Of a stretch of 64,000 nt of DNA, positions 18,262-27,529 are shown in pieces. Where the stretch lies: the NCBI GenBank assembly GCA_945878115.1, contig CAMDVD010000012.1, positions 1 through 64,000 of the forward strand. The letters run 5' to 3'. The stretch comes from Chitinophaga pinensis. Its GTDB lineage: Bacteria; Bacteroidota; Bacteroidia; Chitinophagales; Chitinophagaceae. The notes beneath the pieces were generated by a model. That model saw only the letters and a list, made by a program, of their open reading frames with translations, did no database searches and was not told the origin of the DNA. The stretch's first letter is position 1. The number at the start of each line of letters is the position of its first letter. Both the position numbers and the translations under genes were made by a program.

Positions 18262-18432
18262 ATAAAGTATAAAGTCGGCGCAATTTACAGCAAGAATATG
18301 AAACCAAAAATTAAAGTGAATGCCGAATCATTTAATTCAAATCTCTTTGCGTTTTTTAGCCTAAAAAATTATAAAGATTTGGCTATTCAAGCAGAAAAGA
18401 CAATGTAAGTAAAGGTCTTATTTCTCTTTGGT

Positions 18433-19296
18433 TTAAGAAAAAATTGGAGAGATATGGATAGGCATTGGATGTTCCATTAATCCTGTATTTATAGACTTCC
18501 TTTTTTCATTGTCATCCAAAATTTCTAAATGATTCACATCTATATTTAGTTCTTTTTGTGTGCGGTAATTATGCATAGGAACTGTTGGTCTTAAAAATAA
18601 ATCTAAAATATTAATAGATGGATACAATCCTAAGAAACTTTTACATTGCAGATAAACAGGGTATAAACGAACAATGCGTTTATCAGATGAATTGTATTTG
18701 ATGAATTGTGCTAAATCACTAAGCGTATCGAAAGCATCATAATGACTAATTGCTTGATATTGAATAGAACGTAAAATAATTTTGGCTAATGCAGTAGTAG
18801 TGATTGAATAAATTGGAATGGATGATTTTTTCGGAATTAAATACTGGTTTTCAGATTCGTTATAAAACAAATTTTGCAGATTATGTATTTGTAAACTAGG
18901 ATTATTAATGCCTTGCACATTCAAAATAGTACAAGGAATACCAGCCTGCAAAAACATTTGCTCAACCATTGCTTTATGTTGTAAAAAAAGATTATCCGAA
19001 TTAATATAAACACCTGGATAGCTAATTAAAACTAGTTGTTTAATATTCGATTCTTGCACGACATTCAGTAATTTTTTTACAGCTGCAATTTCTTGTTGAA
19101 ATGAGCTAATATGGGAATAGTGTTCTAATTTTTGAAAACTGTAAAGAAGCGTTTCATTTGAATTGGATTGAAGTGCTTTTTCTACATACTCTATATCCTG
19201 CAATCTCTCAGTAGATATTTGCGAAACAGATGTATCTTGTGCTAACTTATTGAATAAATCTAATTCTACAGGACTAAATGAATGTACGTAAAGCAT
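18433..19296 (-). CDS. NmrA-like atypical short-chain dehydrogenase, no glycine loop
   Basis: A 287-residue protein. The section VKKLLNVVQESNIKQLVLISYPGVYINSDNLFLQHKAMVEQMFLQAGIPCTILNVQGI (split across about 88-146) has the order seen in NmrA-like atypical SDR proteins: helix, LVLIS strand, lysine, then the 'aGIPcTIL' strand. The N-terminus, MLYVHSFSPVELDLF, does not contain the GxxGxxG nucleotide loop, so binding of NAD(P) is doubtful. The C-terminal 100 residues are unrecognised. A TAATTTTG box precedes it. Function unknown. Confidence 0.6.
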   Translation of the reverse strand: MLYVHSFSPVELDLFNKLAQDTSVSQISTERLQDIEYVEKALQSNSNETLLYSFQKLEHYSHISSFQQEIAAVKKLLNVVQESNIKQLVLISYPGVYINSDNLFLQHKAMVEQMFLQAGIPCTILNVQGINNPSLQIHNLQNLFYNESENQYLIPKKSSIPIYSITTTALAKIILRSIQYQAISHYDAFDTLSDLAQFIKYNSSDKRIVRLYPVYLQCKSFLGLYPSINILDLFLRPTVPMHNYRTQKELNIDVNHLEILDDNEKRKSINTGLMEHPMPIHISPIFS

Positions 19297-19313
19297 CTTG
19301 CTTATTTATACTA

Positions 19314-19321
19314 CAAAATTA
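19314..19321 (-). promoter_or_regulatory. Bacteroidota -7 box before the NmrA-like gene
   Basis: TAATTTTG on the minus strand, ending 18 nt before the ATG at 19296. Confidence 0.5.
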
Positions 19322-19380
19322 GTCGTGCTTTATGACTTCAATATGAAGTTAAGATGACAAAATTGTTAAGCCTTTTTTAA

Positions 19381-19676
19381 AAGTTAGTATTGAGTAGTTA
19401 GTAGTTAGAAAATTTGGCGATTTGAAAATTTGAAAATGTTGGCTTTGGAATTTGGGATTTTAAAATTTGGGATTTTGGCCCTTGCGTTTGGCATTTGGAA
19501 TTTTAAATTTTGGAATTTTCTCTTTGGATTTCACCTTTGTAATTCGGAATCTTAAATTTTGGAATTTTCTCTTTGTATTCCCCCTTTGGAATTTGGAATT
19601 TTAAATTTTGGAATTTTCTCTTTGGATTTCCCCTTTGGAATTTGGAATTTAAACATTGGAATTTCTATTGAATAAG
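19381..19676 (+). repeat. Tandem 49-bp AT-rich repeats, about three copies
   Basis: This 408-base gap (19297-19704) holds no gene beyond two promoters. CTCTTTG recurs at 19520, 19569 and 19618, exactly 49 bases apart, each followed by a TTTGGAATTTGGAATTTTAA-like run and TTTTGGAATTTT. The same 49-base unit in the opposite orientation appears at about 31190-31270, and shorter pieces at 170-235, 20665-20700 and 45655-45745. The left edge (19383-19410) carries TAGTATTGAGTAGTTAGTAG, whose reverse complement is at about 20702. Confidence 0.8.
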
Positions 19677-19684
19677 TACATTTG
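19677..19684 (+). promoter_or_regulatory. Bacteroidota -7 box before the isoaspartyl peptidase
   Basis: TACATTTG, 20 nt before the ATG at 19705. It directly abuts the tandem repeats. Confidence 0.6.
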
Positions 19685-19704
19685 CCTTACCTAAAAAAAT
19701 AAGA

Positions 19705-20658
19705 ATGTCGAAAATTACAATAGCAATACATGGCGGTGCTGGTACTATACTTAAATCCATGCTAACACCAGAATTAGAAATACGTTATAACCAAGGCTTG
19801 CAAGATGCACTGGATGCAGGTTATAAAGTTTTAGAACAAAATGGAAGTGCTGTGGATGCTGTTGCAAAGGCAGTTTGCACTTTAGAGGATAATGAATTAT
19901 TTAACGCTGGCAAAGGTGCTGTATTTACCAAAAAAGGAGTAAACGAAATGGATGCTGCTATCATGGATGGAAGTAATTTAGGAGCAGGTGGCGTTGCCGG
20001 TGTCCGTAATATTAAAAACCCAGTTTTGCTTGCCCGAGAAATTATGTTACATTCTGGTCATGTTTTATTAAGTGGAAATGGTGCCAAAGAATTTGCATTA
20101 AACAGAGGCATAGAACAAGCACCAGATGATTATTTTTTTAGTAAATATCGCTATGACCAATGGATAGAAATTAGAGATAGTGACTATTATCAATTAGATC
20201 ATTTCGAAGATAAACTGAAAGGAATGGCGCATGAAGAAAAAAAGTTTGGTACTGTTGGTTGTGTGGCGTTGGATTTACAAGGTCACTTAGCAGCAGCAAC
20301 TTCTACAGGTGGCATGACAAACAAAAGATACGGTCGTATTGGCGATAGTCCTATACCAGGTTTAGGCACTTATGCCAATGATGCCACTTGTGCTATTAGT
20401 TGCACTGGCCATGGTGAATTATTTATTCGTGCAGTTGTTGCTTATGATGTATCTTGTTTGATGGAGTATAAAGGATTGTCTTTGAAAGAAGCTTGTCAAA
20501 TAGTAGTAAAAGAAAAGCTAGTGCGTATTGGCGGAGAAGGTGGATTAATTGCTGTAGATCACCTGGGCAATTATGATTTATGCTTCAACAGTGAAGGCAT
20601 GTACAGAGGTGTAAAAACAAGTGATGGTGAAAATAGAGTTGCCATTTATAAGGACTAA
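19705..20658 (+). CDS. Isoaspartyl peptidase / plant-type L-asparaginase (Ntn hydrolase)
   Basis: A 317-residue precursor that cleaves itself to free an N-terminal threonine nucleophile, then hydrolyses isoaspartyl dipeptides and asparagine. IAIHGGAGT opens the alpha chain and FNAGKGAVF lies near 66-74. The cleavage site is GTVGCVALD with T183 as nucleophile, followed by ATSTGGMTNKRYGRIGDSPIPG and the CTGHGE substrate loop. No signal peptide is seen, so it is probably cytosolic. Confidence 0.95.
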   Translation: MSKITIAIHGGAGTILKSMLTPELEIRYNQGLQDALDAGYKVLEQNGSAVDAVAKAVCTLEDNELFNAGKGAVFTKKGVNEMDAAIMDGSNLGAGGVAGVRNIKNPVLLAREIMLHSGHVLLSGNGAKEFALNRGIEQAPDDYFFSKYRYDQWIEIRDSDYYQLDHFEDKLKGMAHEEKKFGTVGCVALDLQGHLAAATSTGGMTNKRYGRIGDSPIPGLGTYANDATCAISCTGHGELFIRAVVAYDVSCLMEYKGLSLKEACQIVVKEKLVRIGGEGGLIAVDHLGNYDLCFNSEGMYRGVKTSDGENRVAIYKD

Positions 20659-20751
20659 CAAATTAAATTCCAAAGGTTGAAAATCCCAAATTCCAAAATC
20701 TAACTACTCAATACTAACTACTTACGACTTATGACTTACCCCTTACGCCTT
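20658..20751 (+). repeat. Short copy of the intergenic AT-rich repeat
   Basis: Contains AAATTCCAAAGG, TCCCAAATTCCAAAATC and CTAACTACTCAATACTAACT, pieces of the family seen at 19381-19676 in the other orientation. The in-frame extension of the next gene runs into this repeat, a reason to place its start at 20752. Confidence 0.55.
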
Positions 20752-21774
20752 ATGCCTAAATATCATTTCCTAATTCTCATTTTCTTACTCTCAGCTGTAA
20801 GTACCTATGCCCAAGTCAAACAAAATATAGTAGTTGGCTTTTACAATTGTGAAAACTTTTACGATACCATTAATGACCCAAATGTGGATGATGATGAATT
20901 TACGCCAAATGGTGCAAATGCATATTCCCCAGCCGTATTTGAAAAGAAGGTGGAAAATTTGTCGAGTGTAATTTCATTAATGGGAATAGAACAAAATAAA
21001 GATGGTTTAGCTATTTTGGGTGTTGCCGAAATTGAAAATGAATTTGTTTTGAAGACTTTAGTTCATTCTCCAAAACTAAAAGATAGAAATTTGAAAATCA
21101 TCCATTTTGATGGGCCAGATATGCGTGGTGTCGATTGCGGATTAATCTATAATCCAAAATATTTTAAAGTTATAGAAGCACATTCTTTAACTACACCAGT
21201 ACCCGCAGGCGATCGTCCAACACGTGATGTACTCTATGTTGTAGGCAAACTCAACGGGGATATCGTGCATGTATTTGTAAACCACTGGCCTTCGCGTGTA
21301 GGTGGAGAAGCGATTACCAGAGAGAAAAGAAAAGTAGCTGCAGGAGTGAGTAAACATGTGATTGATTCCTTGATGAAAATAGACCCTTTAACGAAAGTAA
21401 TTGATATGGGTGATTTGAATGATGATCCTACCAATGAAAGTTTGACAAAAGTTTTAGCTACCAAATGGAAAATAGAAGATGTTGGTGTTGGTGGTTTATT
21501 CAATCCATGGACAGCGTTTTACAAGAAAGGATTAGGCACATTAGCGTATCAAGATTCATGGGATTTATTTGATCAAATCATTGTGTCATACGGGTTCTTA
21601 AAGAAAAGTAATCCAGGTTTACATTATCAAGAAGCCTTGGTTTTTAATCGAAGTTTCATGACAGAAAAATTCGGAAATTATAAAGGTTATCCAAAGCGTT
21701 CCTACAGCAATGGTGTTTGGAATGATGGCTACAGTGACCACTATCCGACTTTGATTGTGTTTGACGCGAAGTAG
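20752..21774 (+). CDS. Secreted endonuclease/exonuclease/phosphatase-fold protein
   Basis: The 340-residue protein starts MPKYHFLILIFLLSAVSTYAQ, a signal peptide. An earlier in-frame ATG (20731) lies in repeat DNA and is less likely. The fold is the DNase I-like one: GFYNCENFYDTIND at the start of the mature chain, LGVAEIENEFVL with the metal-binding glutamate, VFVNHWPSRVGGE with the catalytic histidine, VIDMGDLNDDPTNESL, and the terminal SDHYPTLI. Substrate (nucleic acid, phosphoester or lipid) cannot be read from sequence. It is periplasmic or extracellular. Confidence 0.9.
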   Translation: MPKYHFLILIFLLSAVSTYAQVKQNIVVGFYNCENFYDTINDPNVDDDEFTPNGANAYSPAVFEKKVENLSSVISLMGIEQNKDGLAILGVAEIENEFVLKTLVHSPKLKDRNLKIIHFDGPDMRGVDCGLIYNPKYFKVIEAHSLTTPVPAGDRPTRDVLYVVGKLNGDIVHVFVNHWPSRVGGEAITREKRKVAAGVSKHVIDSLMKIDPLTKVIDMGDLNDDPTNESLTKVLATKWKIEDVGVGGLFNPWTAFYKKGLGTLAYQDSWDLFDQIIVSYGFLKKSNPGLHYQEALVFNRSFMTEKFGNYKGYPKRSYSNGVWNDGYSDHYPTLIVFDAK

Positions 21775-21779
21775 GAAAT

Positions 21780-24035
21780 CTACTCCACTACCAACTCACT
21801 CATAAATAACCATGCATCTTCCGTAGCACCTGGTTTTCCTGCCGGTATTTTTGGAATACAAGTTGAAACCAATTTGATAAACCTAGTCGATAATGGTTCA
21901 AACTGAAACACAGGACTAGAGCCTTTTTCCAGTTGTAAAATATCCTTTTCTGTGATCTTGCCTTTCTGAATATATTGTTTGCCATCTATGCTCACCCATA
22001 GTTCAATTTGTTGTGGCAAATAAATCCAACTTGCTTCATCCGATAAATAATGCATGGATACAGAGTGTACGGTTGTCTTTGTTCCTAAGTCTAGAATGGT
22101 TTCTACATTTTTACCACTCCAACCAAGCCATTCACTTCCTGTCCAGGGTAATGTGCCAATGATGCCATCCACCAGCGTCGTATTGCCACCATGATTATAG
22201 TAACTACTTGCAGCAGGTTTATTATTTACTTTTTTTCCAGTTGCCAAATTGACCACATAGCTTTGAGAAACTACTGCTCCCATTTTTTCTCCTTTATCAT
22301 TAAATAAAGCAGCTTTCATATTGGCGCTTTGTCGAATAGAAATTGGTGTGCTATCTGCGGATTTCCAATCTGCTTCTAATAACGTTGTGTCCATTGTATA
22401 TTTTATAGTGTAATTTGGCAAAGCATTATGCATATTTAATTGCAAGCCACTTGCACTGATATTAGATTTTATTTCCACATCAAAAATATTCTTTGCATAA
22501 TTGATTTTATTTTTTTCTAAGAATGAAAAATGAGTAATGAGTCGCTTCGCAAAATTGCCATAATCTTTTCTTTTATCACCTGTCCACAAAACCTCAGCCA
22601 ATGCACACAAACGAGGAACAGCCATATATTCAACATGATCACTAGTAGGAATATATTCTGTCCATACATTCCCTTGTGCACCCAAAATATATTTTCTATT
22701 TTGTTTCGGCAATAAAGCAGGAATTGGTTGATAGCCATAAACTTTTTCTACTGTTGTAAAACCGCCAATTGCCAAAGGTTCTGTTGCTTTTTTCCCTTGG
22801 TAATGATCAAAATAACAATAAGAACCAGGCGTCATGACGACTCCATGATTTTGTTTTGCTGCAGCAATTCCTCCTTCCTCTCCACGCCAACTCATGACGG
22901 TTGCATTAGGCGCCAAACCACCTTCTAATATTTCATCCCAACCAATGGTATTCCTGCCTTTTGAGCTGATGTATGCATCTATTTTTTTGATAAAATAACT
23001 TTGTAATTCATGTTCATTTTTTAAATGATTTTCTTTTATATTTTTCTGACAAGCAGCGCATGATTTCCAATTTTCTTTAGGAACTTCATCACCGCCGATA
23101 TGAATATACTTTGAAGGGAATAATGAAATCACTTCGTCTAGAATATCCTCTAAAAAATGGATTGTTGCATCTTTCGTACAAAACACATTACTACTTACAC
23201 CCCAAGTTGTCATCACGTCAACAATGGAATCTTTGCAAGCGAATTGCGGATAAGCTGTGAGCGCAGCGACACTATGTCCTGGCATTTCAATTTCTGGAAC
23301 AACAGTGATATGTCTTGCAGAAGCGTAATCAATTACTTCTTTAATTTCTGTCTGCGTATAAAATCCTTCCACCGGAATTTGGTCACCTATGTATGGATTA
23401 AAATGTTTATCCATCATAGTTTCTTTTCGCTTACTACCAATAGACGTTAGCAATGGATATTTTTTTATTTCAATGCGCCAACCTTGATCATCCGTGAGAT
23501 GCCAATGAAAAGTATTCATCTTGTGTAATGCCAATATGTCTATATATTTTTTTACAAATGCAATAGGAAAAAAATGTCGGCAAACATCCAAATGCATACC
23601 TCGCCAAAGAAAACTAGGCTGATCTTGTATGCTGGCGTTTATCGTTTTGGAATTAGGGTCTGTCATCCATTGCAACAAAGTCATGAGTCCATAAAATATA
23701 CCAGATTCACTTCCTTTGATTTCAATATTGTTATTTGCTAATGGTGTTAAAGTATATGCTTCTTGTTTGGCTTGTTTATCCAATTGCAAAATAATAGTTC
23801 CATTCGATGCAGGTTTCGCAAGTAATATTTTCCCATTTATGTTTTGTAAATACTGACTGAATATTTCTGCATTGCTTCGTAAAACTTCATCGCTAAAACG
23901 GATAGACTGTATAGCATCTATGCTCACATTCGTGGACGACAATTGAATAGAAGTTGGAAAGGGAATGATGTTCTGTGCGTAAAGAACGACTTGTGAAAAG
24001 AGGAAAATTAAGATGAACAAACTTTTTTTATACAT
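21780..24035 (-). CDS. Beta-N-acetylhexosaminidase, GH20, with C-terminal discoidin-like domain
   Basis: A secreted glycoside hydrolase that removes terminal GlcNAc/GalNAc, for example from chitin oligomers. The signal peptide starts at ATG 24035 (MYKKSLFILIFLFSQ ... YAQ). A GH20b domain (about 22-140) precedes the catalytic barrel (about 143-490), with HWHLTDDQGWRIE and the catalytic pair D-E in HIGGDEVPK. The last 130 residues (NHGGNTTLVDGIIGTLPWTG ... LDLGTKTTVHSVSMHYL) form a discoidin (F5/8 C)-like sugar-binding domain. It uses substrate-assisted catalysis. A TATGTTTG box lies 15 nt upstream. Confidence 0.95.
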   Translation of the reverse strand: MYKKSLFILIFLFSQVVLYAQNIIPFPTSIQLSSTNVSIDAIQSIRFSDEVLRSNAEIFSQYLQNINGKILLAKPASNGTIILQLDKQAKQEAYTLTPLANNNIEIKGSESGIFYGLMTLLQWMTDPNSKTINASIQDQPSFLWRGMHLDVCRHFFPIAFVKKYIDILALHKMNTFHWHLTDDQGWRIEIKKYPLLTSIGSKRKETMMDKHFNPYIGDQIPVEGFYTQTEIKEVIDYASARHITVVPEIEMPGHSVAALTAYPQFACKDSIVDVMTTWGVSSNVFCTKDATIHFLEDILDEVISLFPSKYIHIGGDEVPKENWKSCAACQKNIKENHLKNEHELQSYFIKKIDAYISSKGRNTIGWDEILEGGLAPNATVMSWRGEEGGIAAAKQNHGVVMTPGSYCYFDHYQGKKATEPLAIGGFTTVEKVYGYQPIPALLPKQNRKYILGAQGNVWTEYIPTSDHVEYMAVPRLCALAEVLWTGDKRKDYGNFAKRLITHFSFLEKNKINYAKNIFDVEIKSNISASGLQLNMHNALPNYTIKYTMDTTLLEADWKSADSTPISIRQSANMKAALFNDKGEKMGAVVSQSYVVNLATGKKVNNKPAASSYYNHGGNTTLVDGIIGTLPWTGSEWLGWSGKNVETILDLGTKTTVHSVSMHYLSDEASWIYLPQQIELWVSIDGKQYIQKGKITEKDILQLEKGSSPVFQFEPLSTRFIKLVSTCIPKIPAGKPGATEDAWLFMSELVVE

Positions 24036-24050
24036 GGATAAAATTTGAAC

Positions 24051-24058
24051 CAAACATA
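24051..24058 (-). promoter_or_regulatory. Bacteroidota -7 box before the GH20 gene
   Basis: TATGTTTG on the minus strand, 15 nt before the ATG at 24035. The rest of the 333-base gap to coaX (24036-24368) shows no gene. A hydrophobic in-frame extension of coaX lies there but is not convincing. Confidence 0.55.
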
Positions 24059-24368
24059 CAACAGAAATCTAAAAATTTGATATCGATGTAGGATTTGTGT
24101 GTAATATGAGTTCTGCAATGTAACCTCTTTCATAGTTGCCACTTACTGTGCCTATTCATGTTCTTAAAATTGTACTGGTAGATTGTTGCACTTTAACTTG
24201 TAGACGAATAGCTATACTCCTTACTTAGAAATGGTTAATAGTGTTCTCCTCATTTTGTCATTTAATCAGCTTTCAAATAAAAAAATCATTTTCTTATTTT
24301 CTTTTATAAATTGCACAGTATTTTTTAACCAGTACAATTTTCATTTAACCTATATAAAATACTTTTTC

Positions 24369-25100
24369 ATGTCACCTACATCACTTGTTTTAGATTTTGG
24401 GAATACCCAATTAAAAGCCGCACTCTTCGCGAATAAAAAGATAGTTGAAAAATTTGTCTTTCATGTAGAAGATGCGCTTACCACGATTGAAAAAATATTA
24501 ATTTTACATGCCCCGAAAAAATCAATTCTCTCCTCCGTGATTCATCATCCGATTGAAATTGAAACTTTGTTGCAAGAAAAAACAAAATGTACGATACTCG
24601 ATCACCACACTCGTTTGCCATTTTTAAATGCTTATGGGTCTCCAGAAACTTTGGGTAATGATAGGCTTGCTTGCGTTGCTGCTCTTAGCCAATTATTTCC
24701 TGGTGAAAACAGTTTAGCTATCTCCGTTGGTACTTGTGTCACCTATAATTTTTTAGCTAAAAATAATGCGTTTAGAGGTGGTGCCATTACCCCAGGTATC
24801 CACATGCGATTGCTTTCTATGCATGAGCATACAGATAAACTTCCATTGGTTACTCGAGAAGGCCACTTGGCATTATTAGGATATGACACAGAGTCTTCCA
24901 TGAGAAGTGGTGCTATCAATGGTATCACAGCTGAGATTGATGGCATGATAGAACAATTCGAATCCCAGTACGGAAAAATTAACTGTGTTTTAACTGGAGG
25001 TGACGCTACTTTTTTTGAAAGCCGTCTTAAAAACAAGATATTTGCCGACACTCACTTTCTGTTTAAAGGATTATATGCAATATTGGAAAAAAACAATTAA
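24369..25100 (+). CDS. coaX: Type III pantothenate kinase
   Basis: Phosphorylates pantothenate, the first step of CoA synthesis, with an acetate-kinase-type fold. The 243-residue protein begins MSPTSLVLDFGNTQLKAALF, with the catalytic aspartate D9 in the phosphate-1 motif DFGNT. YGSPETLGNDRLA (about 94-106), SVGTCVTYN and GGAITPGIHMR are the family motifs. An in-frame extension to 24231 would add 46 hydrophobic residues before this motif and is rejected. The next gene overlaps its 3' end by 26 bases. Confidence 0.94.
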   Translation: MSPTSLVLDFGNTQLKAALFANKKIVEKFVFHVEDALTTIEKILILHAPKKSILSSVIHHPIEIETLLQEKTKCTILDHHTRLPFLNAYGSPETLGNDRLACVAALSQLFPGENSLAISVGTCVTYNFLAKNNAFRGGAITPGIHMRLLSMHEHTDKLPLVTREGHLALLGYDTESSMRSGAINGITAEIDGMIEQFESQYGKINCVLTGGDATFFESRLKNKIFADTHFLFKGLYAILEKNN

Positions 25101-26355
25101 ATTAACCACACTTTTTGTCCTTGCCTTTTCGGTACATCAAAAAATAGTAGCCCAAGAAAATTCGCCCTACTCACGTTACGGCTTAGGCAATTTAAAACAA
25201 ATTGAAAATATTGCTAACCGTGGAATGGGTGGTATTGCTATTGCAGATGACAATCCCTTAATTGCTAATCCTGTAAATCCAGCTACCTATACTGGTTTAA
25301 AACTAACTGCATATCAAATTGGCATTGAAGCTAGTTTGGTAAAAATAAAAAGCAATAATAGCTCCAACAGAACTGGTTCAACTACTCTTGCTTATATGAA
25401 TATTGGAATTCCTGTTTCTAAAAAAATGGGAATCAGTTTTGGATTATTACCTCAAACTCGTTCTAAATATAGCTTTGCAAAAACAGACTCTATCGATGGT
25501 ATATCTAAAGTAAACTATAATTATTATGGTGGCGGTGGATTACAAAAAATATATGTTGGTGCTGCTTACAAACTTGGAGAAGTATCCGTTGGATTTAATA
25601 CCGGCTATAACTTTGGTAACTTAGTCAACTCCTCTGAATCTTCATTTACCGATTCGCTTAAAATACTTTCTAATAATATAACAGGTAGAACCACCATGGG
25701 TGGCGCGTTTTGGCAAGTAGGTGCTTTATGGCATAAAAAAATATCGACGAATTATTCTTTGAAAATTGGTGCTACTTATTCTGGTGCACAATCTATCAAT
25801 GCAAAAAAAGAAGCCTATTGGGAATCCTTTTTAGGCGACATTTCAAGCCCAGATTATGTGCGTAGAATTGATAGTGTTAAAAACTTGACTGGGAAAATTA
25901 AAATCCCATCCAATTGGGGAGTTGGTGTAATACTTGGGTATGGCGATCAATGGCAAATTGGAATGGATTTAACTGCATCAGACTGGAGCAAATATTCCGC
26001 CTATGGCAATGCGGATTCTTTTTCGAATATGTATATGATAAAATTAGGTGGTGCCTTCACACCTGATGTTAATTCTGTGTCAGATTATTGGAAAAAAATT
26101 ACTTTCAGAACTGGATTGTACACTGGTCAAGATATTTTCAAATTCAATAATACGAATCTCAAAAAATCAGGCGCGACTTTAGGAATTGGCTATCCAATTC
26201 GTAGAACAAATTCTAGTATAGGTCAAATAAATGCGGCATTTGAAATTGGCAAAAGAGGCACTACAGACAATGGTTTAGTGAGCGAAAATTATACACGTTT
26301 TTCTTTCGGATTTACCTTCAACGACAAATGGTTTATCAAACGCCGTTATGATTAA
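25075..26355 (+). CDS. Outer membrane protein of the coaX-lptC cluster (FadL/OMPP1-like barrel)
   Basis: A 426-residue exported barrel. The start at ATG 25075 gives a signal peptide (MQYWKKTIKLTTLFVLAFSV ... IVAQ). The mature part opens with NSPYSRYGLGNL and NRGMGGIAIADD, then repeated amphipathic strands; it resembles the FadL/TodX-like outer membrane proteins that sit between coaX and lptC throughout Bacteroidota. Its role is unknown; the conserved linkage to LptC suggests a part in outer-membrane assembly. It overlaps lptC by 8 bases. Confidence 0.82.
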   Translation: MQYWKKTIKLTTLFVLAFSVHQKIVAQENSPYSRYGLGNLKQIENIANRGMGGIAIADDNPLIANPVNPATYTGLKLTAYQIGIEASLVKIKSNNSSNRTGSTTLAYMNIGIPVSKKMGISFGLLPQTRSKYSFAKTDSIDGISKVNYNYYGGGGLQKIYVGAAYKLGEVSVGFNTGYNFGNLVNSSESSFTDSLKILSNNITGRTTMGGAFWQVGALWHKKISTNYSLKIGATYSGAQSINAKKEAYWESFLGDISSPDYVRRIDSVKNLTGKIKIPSNWGVGVILGYGDQWQIGMDLTASDWSKYSAYGNADSFSNMYMIKLGGAFTPDVNSVSDYWKKITFRTGLYTGQDIFKFNNTNLKKSGATLGIGYPIRRTNSSIGQINAAFEIGKRGTTDNGLVSENYTRFSFGFTFNDKWFIKRRYD

Positions 26356-26923
26356 TACGCCAATACGTAGGTTCTATTTTTTTTGCATCTGCCTCTTTTT
26401 TTTATGTTTTGTTGGATGTAAAAATGACTTAAAGAAAATTCACAATACAATAGATAGAAATATGTTGAATACAGAACGTGCCGAAGAGGTTACGATTCTG
26501 TATAGCAAAGATGGACATACAACAGCAAAATTGTATACCAAAAAATTTATCCATATCGAAAATACGGACCCTACTTATATCGAAATGAAGGAAGGAATTA
26601 AGGTTGAATTTTTTGATGATAGTCTATTCGTGAAGAGCACCCTTACCGCAAAATATGGTAAGTACTTTGAAAATTCTGGTAATGTTTTAGTGAGAGATAG
26701 CGTGGTTGTGAGCAATAATAAAAAAGAAACGCTCCATACAGAAGAATTAGTTTGGAGCGAAAAATTGAAAAAAATGTATACCGATAAATTCGTAAAAATA
26801 ACTACCCCTACACAAGTGATTTTTGGGGATGGTTTGGAATCAAATCAAACCTTTTCGGTGTATAAAATTACCAATGTGAAAGGCATGATTGGTATCAGTA
26901 ATAAAGCTTTACCGATTCAATAA
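26348..26923 (+). CDS. lptC: LPS export protein LptC
   Basis: A 191-residue protein with an N-terminal hydrophobic segment ending in the lipobox-like FVGCKND, as in Bacteroidota LptC. YSKDGHTTAKLYTKKFI, VEFFDDSLFVKSTLTAKYGKYFENSGNVLVRDSVVVSN and HTEELVWSEKLKKMYTDKFVKI form the beta-jellyroll that carries LPS between the inner-membrane transporter and LptA. It is the last gene of the coaX-OMP-lptC operon. Confidence 0.88.
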   Translation: MINTPIRRFYFFCICLFFLCFVGCKNDLKKIHNTIDRNMLNTERAEEVTILYSKDGHTTAKLYTKKFIHIENTDPTYIEMKEGIKVEFFDDSLFVKSTLTAKYGKYFENSGNVLVRDSVVVSNNKKETLHTEELVWSEKLKKMYTDKFVKITTPTQVIFGDGLESNQTFSVYKITNVKGMIGISNKALPIQ

Positions 26924-26930
26924 AAAGGAA

Positions 26931-27527
26931 TTACGCTTTCCAGCTTAGAATTATTTCGATAACTTTTTTTGCCCAAATAGTATATTCATTAGCTGAATAA
27001 TGCAGCAGGTCTTCTGCTAAGAAATTTTTATCCGTTGCATGTTCGCGTGAAGAATTTGTCACATCAATATAATTGCTTCCCAAGTCAAAAGTTATGGATT
27101 GATTAATTGCATTGAATGCGTCTATTTGTGCAGAAGTCAATTGCGCATCACGAGAAGTATTGAATGGTGTAAGTCCCCAATCAGGTATAGACAATACAAG
27201 GACATGCTTCGGATTTCCATTTGCGAATAATATGGCTTGACACAGTAAAGTATAAAATTGCCAACGATACTCTTCCTGGCTTTTTTCGCGATATTGATTA
27301 TTCACACCTATCAATAAAGTAACGATATCATAATCAAATGCAGGTCTTTCTTTTTCTATAGCAATGGCCAATTCATCGGTAGTCCAACCAGTAACCGCAA
27401 TCAATTTATCCAAGCGACAATCCTTTCCTTTTTCCTGCAATAAGCTTACCACTTGATTCGGAAAATTTTGATTTAAAGGTACAAGCTCACCTATAGTGTA
27501 ACTATCTCCTAAGGCTAAATATTTCAT
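26931..27527 (-). CDS. SGNH/GDSL-family hydrolase
   Basis: A 198-residue esterase-fold protein. Block I is ALGDSYTIGE with serine S9, block III is IGVNNQYR (about 92-99), and the catalytic pair is in DLLHYSANEY near the C-terminus. No signal peptide is present, so it is cytosolic. Substrate unknown (lipid, acyl-sugar or thioester). It starts 2 bases after the stop of the lipoprotein gene and is cotranscribed with it. Confidence 0.9.
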   Translation of the reverse strand: MKYLALGDSYTIGELVPLNQNFPNQVVSLLQEKGKDCRLDKLIAVTGWTTDELAIAIEKERPAFDYDIVTLLIGVNNQYREKSQEEYRWQFYTLLCQAILFANGNPKHVLVLSIPDWGLTPFNTSRDAQLTSAQIDAFNAINQSITFDLGSNYIDVTNSSREHATDKNFLAEDLLHYSANEYTIWAKKVIEIILSWKA

Positions 27528-27529
27528 GT

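Noticed and set aside
19520-19676. CRISPR array at the 49-bp tandem repeats
   Set aside because: The units are contiguous and diverged with no unique spacers, and no cas genes are present.
24231-24368. In-frame N-terminal extension of coaX, 46 hydrophobic residues
   Set aside because: The catalytic DFGNT motif should be near residue 9. The extension has no family support and a good ATG is at 24369.
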